The notes under the pieces: generated by a model
The model's input: the letters and a program-made list of their open reading frames with translations, nothing else
Databases searched by the model: none
Told to the model about the DNA's origin: nothing
Assembly (NCBI GenBank): GCA_028281535.1
Contig: JANQJS010000002.1
Span: forward strand, 124,001 to 188,000
DNA length: 64,000 nt
Source: Sedimentisphaerales bacterium
GTDB taxonomy: Bacteria; Planctomycetota; Phycisphaerae; Sedimentisphaerales; SM23-30
Direction: 5' to 3'
Shown: positions 1 through 9,200 of the stretch, piece by piece
Numbering within the stretch: position 1 is the stretch's first letter
Layout: every line of letters begins with the position of its first letter
Program-made: the position numbers and the translations under genes

Positions 1-1045
1 AAGGGAACATACGCCCATAATTTTTAACAACAGCTAATACGGTTAAATCTTTTTCGCCACCTTCACTAAATGAAGCCTGGTAAAAAGTATATCCTTTGTG
101 GCGAAGTGGCTCATTCATTTCGATGAGGGAGCGTCGTTTGCCGCCATCAATGAGGTTGACGATCGATTTATATGTTTTTGGGGTTTGTGTACCAGGGTGC
201 ACAGTGCGTTGAAAGTCGATAAGTTCTATTGAAAAATCGAGTGGGTATTGTTTTTTACGAATTCCTACGACATACGATTTACCATTCATTGTAAATGATT
301 GAGGTACAGGTGAATTTTCAAAGAACAGATAGGTGCCATCAACACCATCTCCTAATCCTGTAACATCAACCAGCATGCTAGCTTGATTTCGTTCATATTC
401 AGGGTCAATAGGAATTGATTTCATTTCAAAACGTTGTGCGACACCTCGGTAATGATCAGGAGCAGGATCTGAACGTCGTAAAATATCTGAATTTCGATAG
501 AAAGTTTTTATGGTAAATTTAGCAGGAAAAGAGCTACCAGATATAACCGCGCCCTCTTCAATATATTCGTTGGAAAATGAAATTATCTCATCATAAGTCT
601 CATTAGATAAATCGATGACTGCAAATTCCAAGTCATGATAATCGATAAAAATATTTGACGTTTCACCTTCCGGGATAGCCATGCTGCCTTCAACATTACC
701 ATATGCCGTTAGAAAACCACCTAATAGTAAACAAAATGCACCAATATGGATGACGAGCGTTCCAATCCGATTTTTTTTAATAGGGCTATCCAATAGGATT
801 TTAAACAGGAGATTGAAAAACATAATGGCCATAACAAGTCTGGCACCAGGTAAGATGGGTAATCCAAAGATTTCAATAAACCATGAAGAAAAATATAATT
901 CTTGCGATTGATAAATACCAAGTTTGGTTTGGCTTAATGTGCCTACGACCAGTAGGACCATCAGCCAGATTAAGCAGCCAAAGAAAATGTGAGGTGTATA
1001 AAGAAAAGCCAGTTCTTTTTTCAGAGATGGATTTAAGTTTAACAA
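1..1045 (-). CDS. resB: ResB-like cytochrome c biogenesis protein (partial, C-terminus beyond the window)
   Basis: An open frame on the minus strand runs off the left edge. The translation has three hydrophobic segments near the N-terminus, then a soluble stretch ending in NEPLRHKGYTFYQASF, which closely matches the conserved region of ResB/Ccs1 proteins. ResB proteins work with the ResC/CcsA heme handler in system II cytochrome c maturation, at the outer face of the inner membrane. The start is uncertain: a stop lies just upstream at about 1060, no ATG lies before the first membrane segment, and the TTG at 1045 follows a weak AAGAG. The lipoprotein gene about 90 bases upstream is on the same strand, suggesting an operon. 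The family call is well supported; the exact start is not. Confidence 0.8.
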   Translation of the reverse strand, partial: MLNLNPSLKKELAFLYTPHIFFGCLIWLMVLLVVGTLSQTKLGIYQSQELYFSSWFIEIFGLPILPGARLVMAIMFFNLLFKILLDSPIKKNRIGTLVIHIGAFCLLLGGFLTAYGNVEGSMAIPEGETSNIFIDYHDLEFAVIDLSNETYDEIISFSNEYIEEGAVISGSSFPAKFTIKTFYRNSDILRRSDPAPDHYRGVAQRFEMKSIPIDPEYERNQASMLVDVTGLGDGVDGTYLFFENSPVPQSFTMNGKSYVVGIRKKQYPLDFSIELIDFQRTVHPGTQTPKTYKSIVNLIDGGKRRSLIEMNEPLRHKGYTFYQASFSEGGEKDLTVLAVVKNYGRMFP

Positions 1046-1132
1046 TAGTAACTCTTTTTTTACTTAAGAAGTTTCGGAATATAACTTATGTACCAAGGTC
1101 GTTGGCATTCTAGTTCTGGTGAAACTTCTGAC

Positions 1133-1759
1133 TCAGTCGTTTTTTTCTAATGATTTACAAAATTCAATAAATTCTGGTTCAATTTTTTCAACTGCGGCTT
1201 TTGAGGCAGTGCATTTAACAAATAAAGTTTCTGCGGTTTGTGGAATCATAGCAGCCAGGATGGCACTTTCAGGTTTTGCTTCATTGATTAATTTGACATA
1301 AATGCATTTACCTGCAAGGGTAGGAATTTTTTGATAGGCCGCAGCGATTTCTTCAGAGGATTGCTCTGGCAATCCAATTTGCCCTCGCCATCGATTAATA
1401 TTTGCATCGATACCACCTGCCATGCCACCTAATGTCATGACGGAGCAATCTCCGGTTTCGTCTCCAGCTGGTACAGAAAAACTGGCCATTCTCATTGAGG
1501 AGCCTTGAGAATCTTGCCAACTGTCTGGCTTTTTCCAGGTCCAGCCAGATTTGGATTCATGCTTAGCAATTTCAGGTGTTTGCGGCATGGTTGTTGATGA
1601 TTGAATCGCTGGAGCTGGCGGTGTTTCAGCTTGCTCAGGGGGTGACTTTGGCAGCTGATATTTTCTGACTGATTCATCTTCTTTTGTGCATCCAGACAAG
1701 AGAATGATCAAAGAGAAAGATAATAGATAACATGTTGTTTTCAAAGTAGTTATTGTCAT
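1133..1759 (-). CDS. Hypothetical lipoprotein upstream of resB
   Basis: A protein of 208 residues beginning MTITTLKTTCYLLSF. A hydrophobic signal ends in the lipobox LLSGC, so it should be lipidated on Cys and tethered to a membrane. A proline-rich linker follows (about residues 30-60), then a compact domain with GWTWKKPDSW near its start and GDCSVMTLGGMAGG in its middle. I do not recognise a named family. The longer frame begins at 1810, but the ATG at 1759 is preceded by GAGGG at good spacing, so I chose it. It sits directly upstream of the ResB-like gene on the same strand, which hints at a link with cytochrome c assembly or another envelope redox task; this is inference. Confidence 0.75.
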   Translation of the reverse strand: MTITTLKTTCYLLSFSLIILLSGCTKEDESVRKYQLPKSPPEQAETPPAPAIQSSTTMPQTPEIAKHESKSGWTWKKPDSWQDSQGSSMRMASFSVPAGDETGDCSVMTLGGMAGGIDANINRWRGQIGLPEQSSEEIAAAYQKIPTLAGKCIYVKLINEAKPESAILAAMIPQTAETLFVKCTASKAAVEKIEPEFIEFCKSLEKND

Positions 1760-1888
1760 CAAAACCCTCGTTGTTTGGGTGGTATTACTTAAGTTATTTC
1801 TATAATACACTAATCGAATTTAGGTCACTAAGTTCATGAGAATTCGTGTTGAAAAGTTATATTAATCGATAATTTATAAGATTGGAAA

Positions 1889-1916
1889 CCCTTTTTGACA
1901 ATTCATTCAAAAAGGG
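1889..1916 (-). terminator. Hairpin overlapping the end of proB
   Basis: A perfect 10-base stem (CCCTTTTTGA / TCAAAAAGGG) with an 8-base loop spans the proB stop codon. On the minus strand it is followed only by a short TTT, so it is a weak intrinsic terminator at best. It separates proBA from the lipoprotein/resB genes downstream. Confidence 0.5.
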
Positions 1917-3015
1917 AGAGTTGGCTGTCTAATAAGACCAGATTGTCGATATGAACGATTGCTTTTCGGTCATCGCTGGCATTGTCTCCATGGGATTTTC
2001 GGTTGTCCAGCTTATGTTTGAGTTCATTGGAAGAGAGCCGAGTTATTCCTTTTGCCACATCAGATATATAGACGACATCACCTGCTTTGAAATTTCCGCT
2101 GATACCAGTGATACCCACCATGAGTAAGCTGCGTTTTTTTTGGAGGGCAGATTTTGCTCCAGCATCAATATCGATGCGACAGTCGGTCTGGCAATTTAGT
2201 ATCCAGCGTTTTTTGGCACTCAGTTTTCGTTTAGGCAGAAAGAGTGTGCCAAAATTTTGGCCATCGACAATTTTTAAGATGACATCTTTGGTACGGCCAT
2301 GTGCTAAGATGGTTTTGCAGTTAGCACTCGAGGCGATTTTTATTGCTTCGATTTTGCTGCTCATACCGCCAGTTGAAAAAGCGGTGCCTGTTTTTGTCGC
2401 CATGGCCTCAATCTCTTTGGTTACTTCATAAACAACAGGGATGAGTTGAGCCGATTTATTTTTCTTCGGATTCTTATTATAGAGTCCCTCCACATCGGTT
2501 AGGATCATGAGAAGTTCGGCATCAATTTTTGATGCCACCAGAGCGGATAATCGATCATTATCGCCGAATGCCAGGCCAATTTCTTCTATGGATACACAAT
2601 CGTTTTCATTGACGATGGGAACGACTCCCATTTTCAGTAGGCTCTCGACCGTATTTTTTAGATTAAGAAAATATTTTCGATTATTCATAATCATATTTGT
2701 CAAAAGGATTTGAGCAACTTTTTGGCCATGATCATCAAACGCTTTTCGGTATTCATGCATGAGAATACTTTGGCCAATGGCTGCACAGGCTTGACGTTTT
2801 TTAATATCAGTGATCTTGTTTTTGATGCCGATGTCACCTGCCCCCATCCCGACAGCGCCCGAGCTAACCAGAATAACTTGTCGGCCTTGTTGAACTAGCT
2901 GTGAAATCTGATGGGCAATGACGCGCATAAATCGGGTATCCACCTTGTCGTTTTTTGAAAGGACATTGGTGCCGACTTTGATGACGATGCGTTTTGCTGT
3001 AGAGAAGTTTCGCAA
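1903..3015 (-). CDS. proB: Glutamate 5-kinase with C-terminal PUA domain
   Basis: Catalyses ATP-dependent phosphorylation of L-glutamate to glutamyl 5-phosphate, the first step of proline synthesis in the cytoplasm. The 370-residue protein has the amino-acid kinase start IVIKVGTNVLS, then VSSGAVGMG, NENDCVS, FGDNDRLSALVA and a TGGMSSKIEAI loop, typical of ProB. A PUA domain occupies roughly residues 275-355. Length fits the two-domain family members. The start codon is TTG at 3015, preceded by AGGA. It lies 97 bases downstream of proA on the same strand, so the two sequential enzymes probably share the proA promoter. Feedback control by proline through the kinase domain is family knowledge, not seen here. 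Confidence 0.95.
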   Translation of the reverse strand: MRNFSTAKRIVIKVGTNVLSKNDKVDTRFMRVIAHQISQLVQQGRQVILVSSGAVGMGAGDIGIKNKITDIKKRQACAAIGQSILMHEYRKAFDDHGQKVAQILLTNMIMNNRKYFLNLKNTVESLLKMGVVPIVNENDCVSIEEIGLAFGDNDRLSALVASKIDAELLMILTDVEGLYNKNPKKNKSAQLIPVVYEVTKEIEAMATKTGTAFSTGGMSSKIEAIKIASSANCKTILAHGRTKDVILKIVDGQNFGTLFLPKRKLSAKKRWILNCQTDCRIDIDAGAKSALQKKRSLLMVGITGISGNFKAGDVVYISDVAKGITRLSSNELKHKLDNRKSHGDNASDDRKAIVHIDNLVLLDSQLSLFE

Positions 3016-3112
3016 TATGAATCCTGAATGTCGTTGGTTTTACCATCGCCAAACGTCGTTTGACGCTGCCACCCTTCCATTTAATTTATGAGTAGCAGAT
3101 AGTTTTATAGGT

Positions 3113-4408
3113 TTATATCGGGCATTTTTTGTCCAGCATATTACTTTGGAGCTTTTTGCCATTGTTGCCAGAAAAATCAGAAACAGTTTGTCCTTCACCC
3201 AAAAGGAGCCATTTATATATAATGAGTCCTTCCAGGCCAACGGGACCGCGTGCGTGGATTTTGTTGGTACTGATTCCAACTTCGGCGCCCAGACCATATC
3301 TGAAACCATCCGAAAAACGGGTCGAAGCATTCCAGAAAACATCTCCAGAGTCGATTAAACCGATGAATTGTTTGGCCTTATCCTTATTTTCGGTCACAAT
3401 GGCATCGGTATGATGTGACCCAAAAGTGTTGATATGCTCAATTGCTTCTTCAATATTATTGACGATTTTAATCGAAAGAATTAAATCGTTATATTCGGTT
3501 TTCCAGTCCTGATCCGTTGTCGCGGCGACATCAATGATTTTTTGGGTCTGCTGATCACCTCGAAGCTCAACGTTTGATTTGTCATACTGCTCTTTGATTT
3601 TTGGCAGGAAGTCTGCCGCAATATCGCTATTTACCAGAAGAGTTTCCATTGCATTGCAGACCGCGGCATATTGGCACTTGGAATCGTGGGCAATTCGAAG
3701 TGCTTTATCCATATTTGCTTCATTATCAATGTAGACATGGCAGATGCCATCAGCATGACCTAGTACTGCAACACGGGTATTATCCATGATGTACTTGACG
3801 AATTCATTCGATCCACGAGGAATAATTAAGTCGATATACTCGTCCAGGGATAACATGTCTTTGACATCTTCACGAGTTTCCAGCAGATTTATCCAGTTTT
3901 CTGGAATCCCTGATTTTACCGATGCTTCGTTGATAATATCGGTAAGGATGCGGTTGGTATTGGCCGCTTCGCTACCACCTTTGAGTAAAACCGCATTGGA
4001 ACTTTTTAGGCCTAAGGTTGAAATTTGCACGAGCGCATCAGGGCGAGATTCAAAGATAATCCCTAGTACGCCGATAGGGCAGGTGACTTTATAAAGTTCG
4101 AGATTATTATCCAGTTCGGTACAGGAAAGTGTTTGGCCGACAGGATCATTCAGTTTGACCAATTGATCGATACCGTCGACGACATCGTCGAGTTTGGCTT
4201 GACCAAATTTTAGTCGCTTCAGTAATGCTTGATTTAAATTATCTTTTTCAGCCTGAGCGAGATCTTTTTCATTAGCTTCAATAATAGCCGAGGCATTTGC
4301 CTTGAGTGCTTGGCCAATATTATTGAGTGCTTGGTTTTTTATGTCTGTACTTAAGCTGGCCATTTTGATCGAGGCTGCTTTGGCTTTTTGTGCTATTTCC
4401 TGAATCAC
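3113..4408 (-). CDS. proA: Gamma-glutamyl phosphate reductase
   Basis: NADPH-dependent reductase that turns glutamyl 5-phosphate into glutamate 5-semialdehyde, the second step of proline synthesis. The 431-residue protein carries the ProA signatures PIGVLGIIFESRPDA, LKGGSEA, LIIPRGSNEFV and AVCNAMETLLVN, the last holding the catalytic Cys, and a C-terminal GLGAEVGIST. The start is GTG at 4408, with AAAGGA eight bases upstream. It is the first gene of a proA-proB unit served by a consensus promoter just upstream. Gene order A-B is the reverse of the more common B-A. Confidence 0.95.
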   Translation of the reverse strand: MIQEIAQKAKAASIKMASLSTDIKNQALNNIGQALKANASAIIEANEKDLAQAEKDNLNQALLKRLKFGQAKLDDVVDGIDQLVKLNDPVGQTLSCTELDNNLELYKVTCPIGVLGIIFESRPDALVQISTLGLKSSNAVLLKGGSEAANTNRILTDIINEASVKSGIPENWINLLETREDVKDMLSLDEYIDLIIPRGSNEFVKYIMDNTRVAVLGHADGICHVYIDNEANMDKALRIAHDSKCQYAAVCNAMETLLVNSDIAADFLPKIKEQYDKSNVELRGDQQTQKIIDVAATTDQDWKTEYNDLILSIKIVNNIEEAIEHINTFGSHHTDAIVTENKDKAKQFIGLIDSGDVFWNASTRFSDGFRYGLGAEVGISTNKIHARGPVGLEGLIIYKWLLLGEGQTVSDFSGNNGKKLQSNMLDKKCPI

Positions 4409-4461
4409 AATCGGTTTCCTTTGGTTGAGTCTGTGAATTTTAAGCCCTTGTAATTCATGTA

Positions 4462-4490
4462 ATTATAGAAATAATAAGCTCTTGTGTCAA
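4462..4490 (-). promoter_or_regulatory. Consensus sigma-70 promoter for proAB
   Basis: On the minus strand TTGACA (4490-4485) is followed by a 17-base spacer and TATAAT (4467-4462). All twelve hexamer bases match the housekeeping consensus. The predicted start near 4455 leaves a leader of about 47 bases before the proA GTG codon. No operator or riboswitch-like structure is evident in it. Confidence 0.8.
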
Positions 4491-4518
4491 GGTGGAGGAG
4501 ATGGGAATCCTCCAGGGG

Positions 4519-4547
4519 TTGAAAAAATGATCTAAATAATTTATACT
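4519..4547 (+). promoter_or_regulatory. Sigma-70-like promoter for the small exported protein
   Basis: TTGAAA (4519-4524), a 17-base spacer and TATACT (4542-4547) precede the gene starting at 4603. It lies back to back with the proA promoter, the two -35 boxes being about 28 bases apart. A short hairpin (GGAGGA / TCCTCC, 4494-4513) lies between them. Confidence 0.65.
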
Positions 4548-4602
4548 TATGGGGATAGAAAACGAAGAAATTTTGCCATAATAGCTATTTAAGGAGCTTG
4601 CA

Positions 4603-4845
4603 TTGAAAAAGAATCCACTATTAAGGACCCTGATTTTTACATTGGTTTTAGGATTTTTTGCGTTTGCCCCATGTTTTGTGAGTGACGTACAAGCTGCAAA
4701 GAAGAAGTCAAAGCCTACATCGGTTAGAGCAATTCCGAAAGATCAGCGACCTTCTTCAACCATGCCCTGGGTTGTAGGTATTGTATTATCTGCTGGTGCG
4801 GTAGTGGTATCACTCAAGCCTTCCAAGCGAACCCATTTGGATTGA
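4603..4845 (+). CDS. Small exported protein of unknown function
   Basis: An 80-residue protein with a classical signal peptide (basic start, hydrophobic core about residues 9-24, probable cleavage after VQA) followed by a lysine-rich stretch and a second hydrophobic segment at about residues 55-71. The mature form is therefore about 50 residues and may remain anchored. The start is TTG with AAGGAG seven bases upstream. Its own promoter and a terminator bracket it, so it is a one-gene unit. I do not recognise a family. Confidence 0.7.
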   Translation: MKKNPLLRTLIFTLVLGFFAFAPCFVSDVQAAKKKSKPTSVRAIPKDQRPSSTMPWVVGIVLSAGAVVVSLKPSKRTHLD

Positions 4846-4882
4846 TTTAATATCAGATTATTAAATACACATTGAATTTTGA

Positions 4883-4907
4883 AGCGGGCATTTTGTCCGC
4901 TTTTTTT
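4883..4907 (+). terminator. Rho-independent terminator
   Basis: A short GC-rich stem (AGCGGGC paired with GTCCGCT, one G-T pair) with a TTTT-containing loop is followed by a run of seven T. It ends the transcript of the small exported protein just downstream of its stop. Confidence 0.8.
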
Positions 4908-4976
4908 ATGTTTACTCTCTGGTCACTTATGGATAAAAAGGAGGTTCATTGAGAATCAATCCTAAGTGAGGTGAGC

Positions 4977-6293
4977 ATGGATTCAAAATTACCAGATCAG
5001 AGTGAATTGTCGGATCTAAGTATATCGGTCATCGGCAAAGCAGACATCGCTACCACTTTTTCCAGGACAAATCAAAAATATGTTAATGACAATGAACAGG
5101 TTTTGGTCTATAGCATGCGAGAAGATCTGGAGGCCTATCGTCACTCCGAGTTGACACCACCCATGTTTGAAGTGGCAGGTGCCCGTGAAAAAATCTTTTT
5201 TGATCCTTCTGAGTTGAAATGCGGTATTGTTACCTGTGGTGGTTTGTGTCCTGGTTTGAACGATGTGATCCGGTCGATTGTTTTGACTTTAAGCTGGCAA
5301 TATGGCGTTAAGAAAGTATTAGGCTTTTATTATGGCTATGAAGGGATTTCCTCTCAGGCTAAAAAAGCTCCAATGGAATTGACGCCAGATTCCGTAGATG
5401 ACATCCATTATGATGCTGGAACGATTTTGGGATCTTCGCGCGGGCCACAGGAGCCCTCCGACATGATCGCGACATTAGTTAAGCATGGGATTGGAATCCT
5501 ATTTGTTATTGGTGGCGATGGCACATTTGCTGGCGGTCATGCGATTGCGCAAGAAATCAAAAAACAAGGTTTGGCAATTTCTGTGATTGGTATCCCTAAA
5601 ACTATTGATAATGATATTTATTGCTGTGATCGAACGTTTGGTTTTACGACAGCGGTGGAAGAAGCTGGGCGATCGATTTATGCAGCACATGCCGAAGCGA
5701 AGGCTGCTTGGAATGGTGTGGGGCTGGTCAAGTTAATGGGACGCGATTCAGGATTTATTACTGCTTATGCTTCATTAGCAAATAGTGATGTCAATTTTTG
5801 TTTAGTACCTGAGATGCCATTTGAACTTGAAGGCGAATGCGGATTTCTTGCGAGATTGGAGAAACGATTAGAACGCAAACATCATGCTGTTATTGTTGTT
5901 GCAGAGGGGGCGGGCGGTAATCTAGTCAAAGCGACCGAGAAAGCGGATGCGTCAGGTAATGTGAAGTATCAGGATATCGGGTTGTTTTTAAAAGAGCATA
6001 TTCAAAATTATTTTAAATCAAAAAGCAAACCGCTTACGATTAAATATATTGACCCAAGTTATAATATTCGAAGTTGCAGAGCAAACTCCTTTGATTCCGC
6101 GTTTTGTCTTTTGCTGGGTCAAAATGCCGTTCACGCTGGCATGGCAGGAAAAACCGATATGTTTGTTGCCTACTGGAATAAGCAATTTACGCATGTGCCA
6201 TTTACCGCTGCGATTGGCAAACGTAAAAAATTGGATCCAGATGGTGAGATCTGGCAAATGTTATTAGCTACGACAAAGCAATTGGTCGTTTGA
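4977..6293 (+). CDS. pfkA: 6-phosphofructokinase, probably ATP-dependent, of the PPi-PFK-derived clade
   Basis: Phosphorylates fructose 6-phosphate to the 1,6-bisphosphate in glycolysis. Motifs read in order: CGGLCPGLND, GYEG, GGDGTFAGG, GIPKTIDNDI, TFGFTTAVE and LMGRDSGFIT. From family knowledge, Gly in GGDGT favours ATP as phosphoryl donor while the Lys of PKTIDND is typical of PPi enzymes; this Gly/Lys combination is seen in plant and trypanosome-type ATP enzymes, so ATP is the better guess. The ATG at 4977 is preceded by GAGG at five bases, so I prefer it over the in-frame GTG at 4971. The stop abuts the gspD stop on the other strand with no base between. Confidence 0.9.
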   Translation: MDSKLPDQSELSDLSISVIGKADIATTFSRTNQKYVNDNEQVLVYSMREDLEAYRHSELTPPMFEVAGAREKIFFDPSELKCGIVTCGGLCPGLNDVIRSIVLTLSWQYGVKKVLGFYYGYEGISSQAKKAPMELTPDSVDDIHYDAGTILGSSRGPQEPSDMIATLVKHGIGILFVIGGDGTFAGGHAIAQEIKKQGLAISVIGIPKTIDNDIYCCDRTFGFTTAVEEAGRSIYAAHAEAKAAWNGVGLVKLMGRDSGFITAYASLANSDVNFCLVPEMPFELEGECGFLARLEKRLERKHHAVIVVAEGAGGNLVKATEKADASGNVKYQDIGLFLKEHIQNYFKSKSKPLTIKYIDPSYNIRSCRANSFDSAFCLLLGQNAVHAGMAGKTDMFVAYWNKQFTHVPFTAAIGKRKKLDPDGEIWQMLLATTKQLVV

Positions 6294-9200
6294 CTATTGC
6301 TTTTCTTGGGCTTTTTCCATTTCCTCAAAACGAGTTTTTGTCTCTTGTAATTTTTCCAAAGGTTCCTTAATCTGTTCGTTAGAATCTGCTTCCGCATTAT
6401 CATTCATAACATAAGGGGTGATGAACACAAGCAGTTCATCTTTGGTTTTTCGGTTATTGGTATGTTTGAACGCGCCACCTACTAAGGGTAAATCTCCCAG
6501 TAAAGGAACTTTTGTTTCGATGGCTGTTTCATTTTCAAGTGTGATGCCGCCAAGCATGAGGGTTTGAGCATTATTGATGATCATATGCGTGGATGTGTCA
6601 AGTTCACTAACTGTGATGGCGCCTTCTACAAGTTCTGGATTTCTCTGCGAAATTTGTAGATGGATATTCATATTCACAGCACTTTCAGGAGTGATATTAG
6701 GTCGGACACGTAATGTAACTCCTACTTTTCGATAATCAAAATTACGTCGGGTGTTGGTGCCTTCGTTTGACAATGTGTCATTCACAATAAAGGGTAATTG
6801 GTTCCCATTGAAAAATATCGCTTCTTCATTATCTTTTGTCCATAAGGTGGGTTGAATTAAAATTTGTGCATCAGTTTCTTTTTGTAGAAGATCAATGAGA
6901 ACTGCCAGATTGAAGTTGAAATTAAAGGTGGTTGAATCGAAGCTGGATGTAATCGCAGAGGTCGTGGTATCTAATGTTGTTGTTGGATTCAGTGTAGAAA
7001 CCGAATGGCTAGTTGAAGATTCTCCTGGGTTTCCTGGGGTTCGATCAAATAGAACGCCTGCCATTGAAGAAAAAGCATTTTCGCCAACGGTGCCAAAAGC
7101 ATTTGGGTTTGATGAAAATTTAGCACCCAGTTGAAGAAGTTTTTCTTGATTGACGCGTAAAACGATTGCTTTGACCATGACTTGTTTTCCAGGCTGATCT
7201 AATTCGTTTATCATTTTACGCAAGCTTTCTTTGTATTCAGGTGGCGTGAGGACCAGAATCGATTTGCTGCGAGCGACAGGGATAAATCTGATTTTGCCAA
7301 TCAGGTTACTGGTTGGCATCTCAGTTGTATTAGTTGGGCGATCCATTGTCCACCAAGGTGTAATAATATCCGTGGATTGTTGGTTGTTGTTATTATTATT
7401 GTTATTGTTGTTATTACCTGATTGGTTTGATGATTGATTATCTTGTGTGTATTCAGATAAGTTGCGTTGACTACGTTGGATCGTTGCGGTGGTGCCTGGT
7501 TTGTTTAATAATGCATTTAGTTGGTCACATAAAATTTCTGCATCAGCAAATTTGAGTGGAATGATCATGGGGATTTCAGCGATGTCCTGTTCGTCCAGAT
7601 CCTGGATAAATTTAACGATCACAGGATATGCACTGGGTATATTACTGATGACGACAATTTTCTTTGTGTCCGGTACTGCTTCAAAGGTTAATTGGCCATA
7701 AAGTGGACCGACGATTTTTCCACGATCTGCGCTGCTGCCATAAACCGTTCGGAAATAGGTTCGAGTCCAGCTGTCGGCATTGGTGTCTGTAAATATTTGG
7801 GTTAATAGATTAACCAGTTTGACTGGATCAGAATTTCGAAGAAGCACGATTCTTGGTCGGGCTTCATTCACATCCACTGGCTGATCCCATTCTTTTATTT
7901 GATCCTCAATTTTATTCATGTTTTCTTGTGATGCAATGACCGTAACTTGTTTGGCTGTCGTAAATGCAATAACCCTAACACTGTCGGGTGAGCGTTGGGT
8001 TTGATGTTGACGGCGCCAGTAGGGTAAATTGGCATTAATATCTTCATATAACGCCTCAAGATTGGTTTTGATCTCTTGTGGGTCTGCGTGTACAAGTTTG
8101 AACTGCTTGGTAACAAAAAGATCCGCGGGGATGTCACTTTCCTGGATCAGTTTTTTGACCATTTCACGGTTTTGCTCGCTGCCAAATATCATTACTTGAT
8201 TCGCTTTTGGCAATGGTTCTACTAAGACCGATTCCTTTAATTCTGCCCCTGGCATTTGCTGTAAAGCACGATTCAGCATCAAAGCTAATTCAGTAGGATC
8301 GATAAATGACACAGAAACGGTTTCGTAATCGGATTCGATCGGTTGTTTGATATCGAGTTTTTGGATCCATTGTTTCACGATATCCATGTCTTCACTTGAG
8401 CAGCGGACGATAATCCAGTTTTGTCTGGGTTCTGGGATCAGAACGATCGGGCCGCCTGTGGGACCTTCAATAATGGTTGAAATCGAATTGGCATTTTGTT
8501 GCTGCATCTGTTGTCGACGTCGATCTTGCTGTCTTCGGAAACGCCGATCTTCACGCGAATTACCACCTCGTCGGCTTGAGCTGGCTTGTTGATCACTGCC
8601 AAGAAGCACACCGAGCATTTGGGAGATTTCAACCGGATTGCCTTGTTTAATTGGGATTGTTTCAGTAATGGTTTGGTTTTTCTCTGGTACATCCAGTTCG
8701 TCGATGATTGTTTCAAAACGCATCAAATTACCAACAGTGTCCACAATGACGATGTGGTTTGAATTGTCATCCGATACAATATGGCCACCCTCAGCGAGAA
8801 GGGGTTGCATAATGGCTTGCAATTTCGATGGTTGAAAATTACGGATTTTGAAAATCTTTTGAACGGTTTGTGATTTGTCTTCCAACAGGGCAAGCGGTTG
8901 GTCCGCATCAATTGTGGGGACAAACTTTACTTTAGCATCTTTTTGTGGGATTAGATAAATAACCCCGTTTTCTTCTTCGGCAACATACCCTTTATTTTGT
9001 AGTGCCGCGAAAATATGACTAAGAACTTTTTCACGAGGCAAGCGTTTATGTGAAATAATGGTCAGTCGCTGGCCCATGATTTCTTCATGAGGAATAATTA
9101 CTTTGCCGGTCCAGTCAGAAAGCTTGCTTAGTAGCGTTTTCATCTCAACATTCTGGAGGTTGAGTGATTCAAGTCCATCATCTTCCTGTTTTTCCTCTTG

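Noticed and set aside
4494-4513. Hairpin before the small exported gene as a riboswitch or T-box
   Set aside because: Only a 6-base stem, lying upstream of the predicted transcription start; no conserved riboswitch features.
7380-7413. Poly-Asn run in gspD as a possible frameshift or sequencing artefact
   Set aside because: The reading frame continues intact on both sides with secretin-type sequence, so it is treated as a real low-complexity linker.
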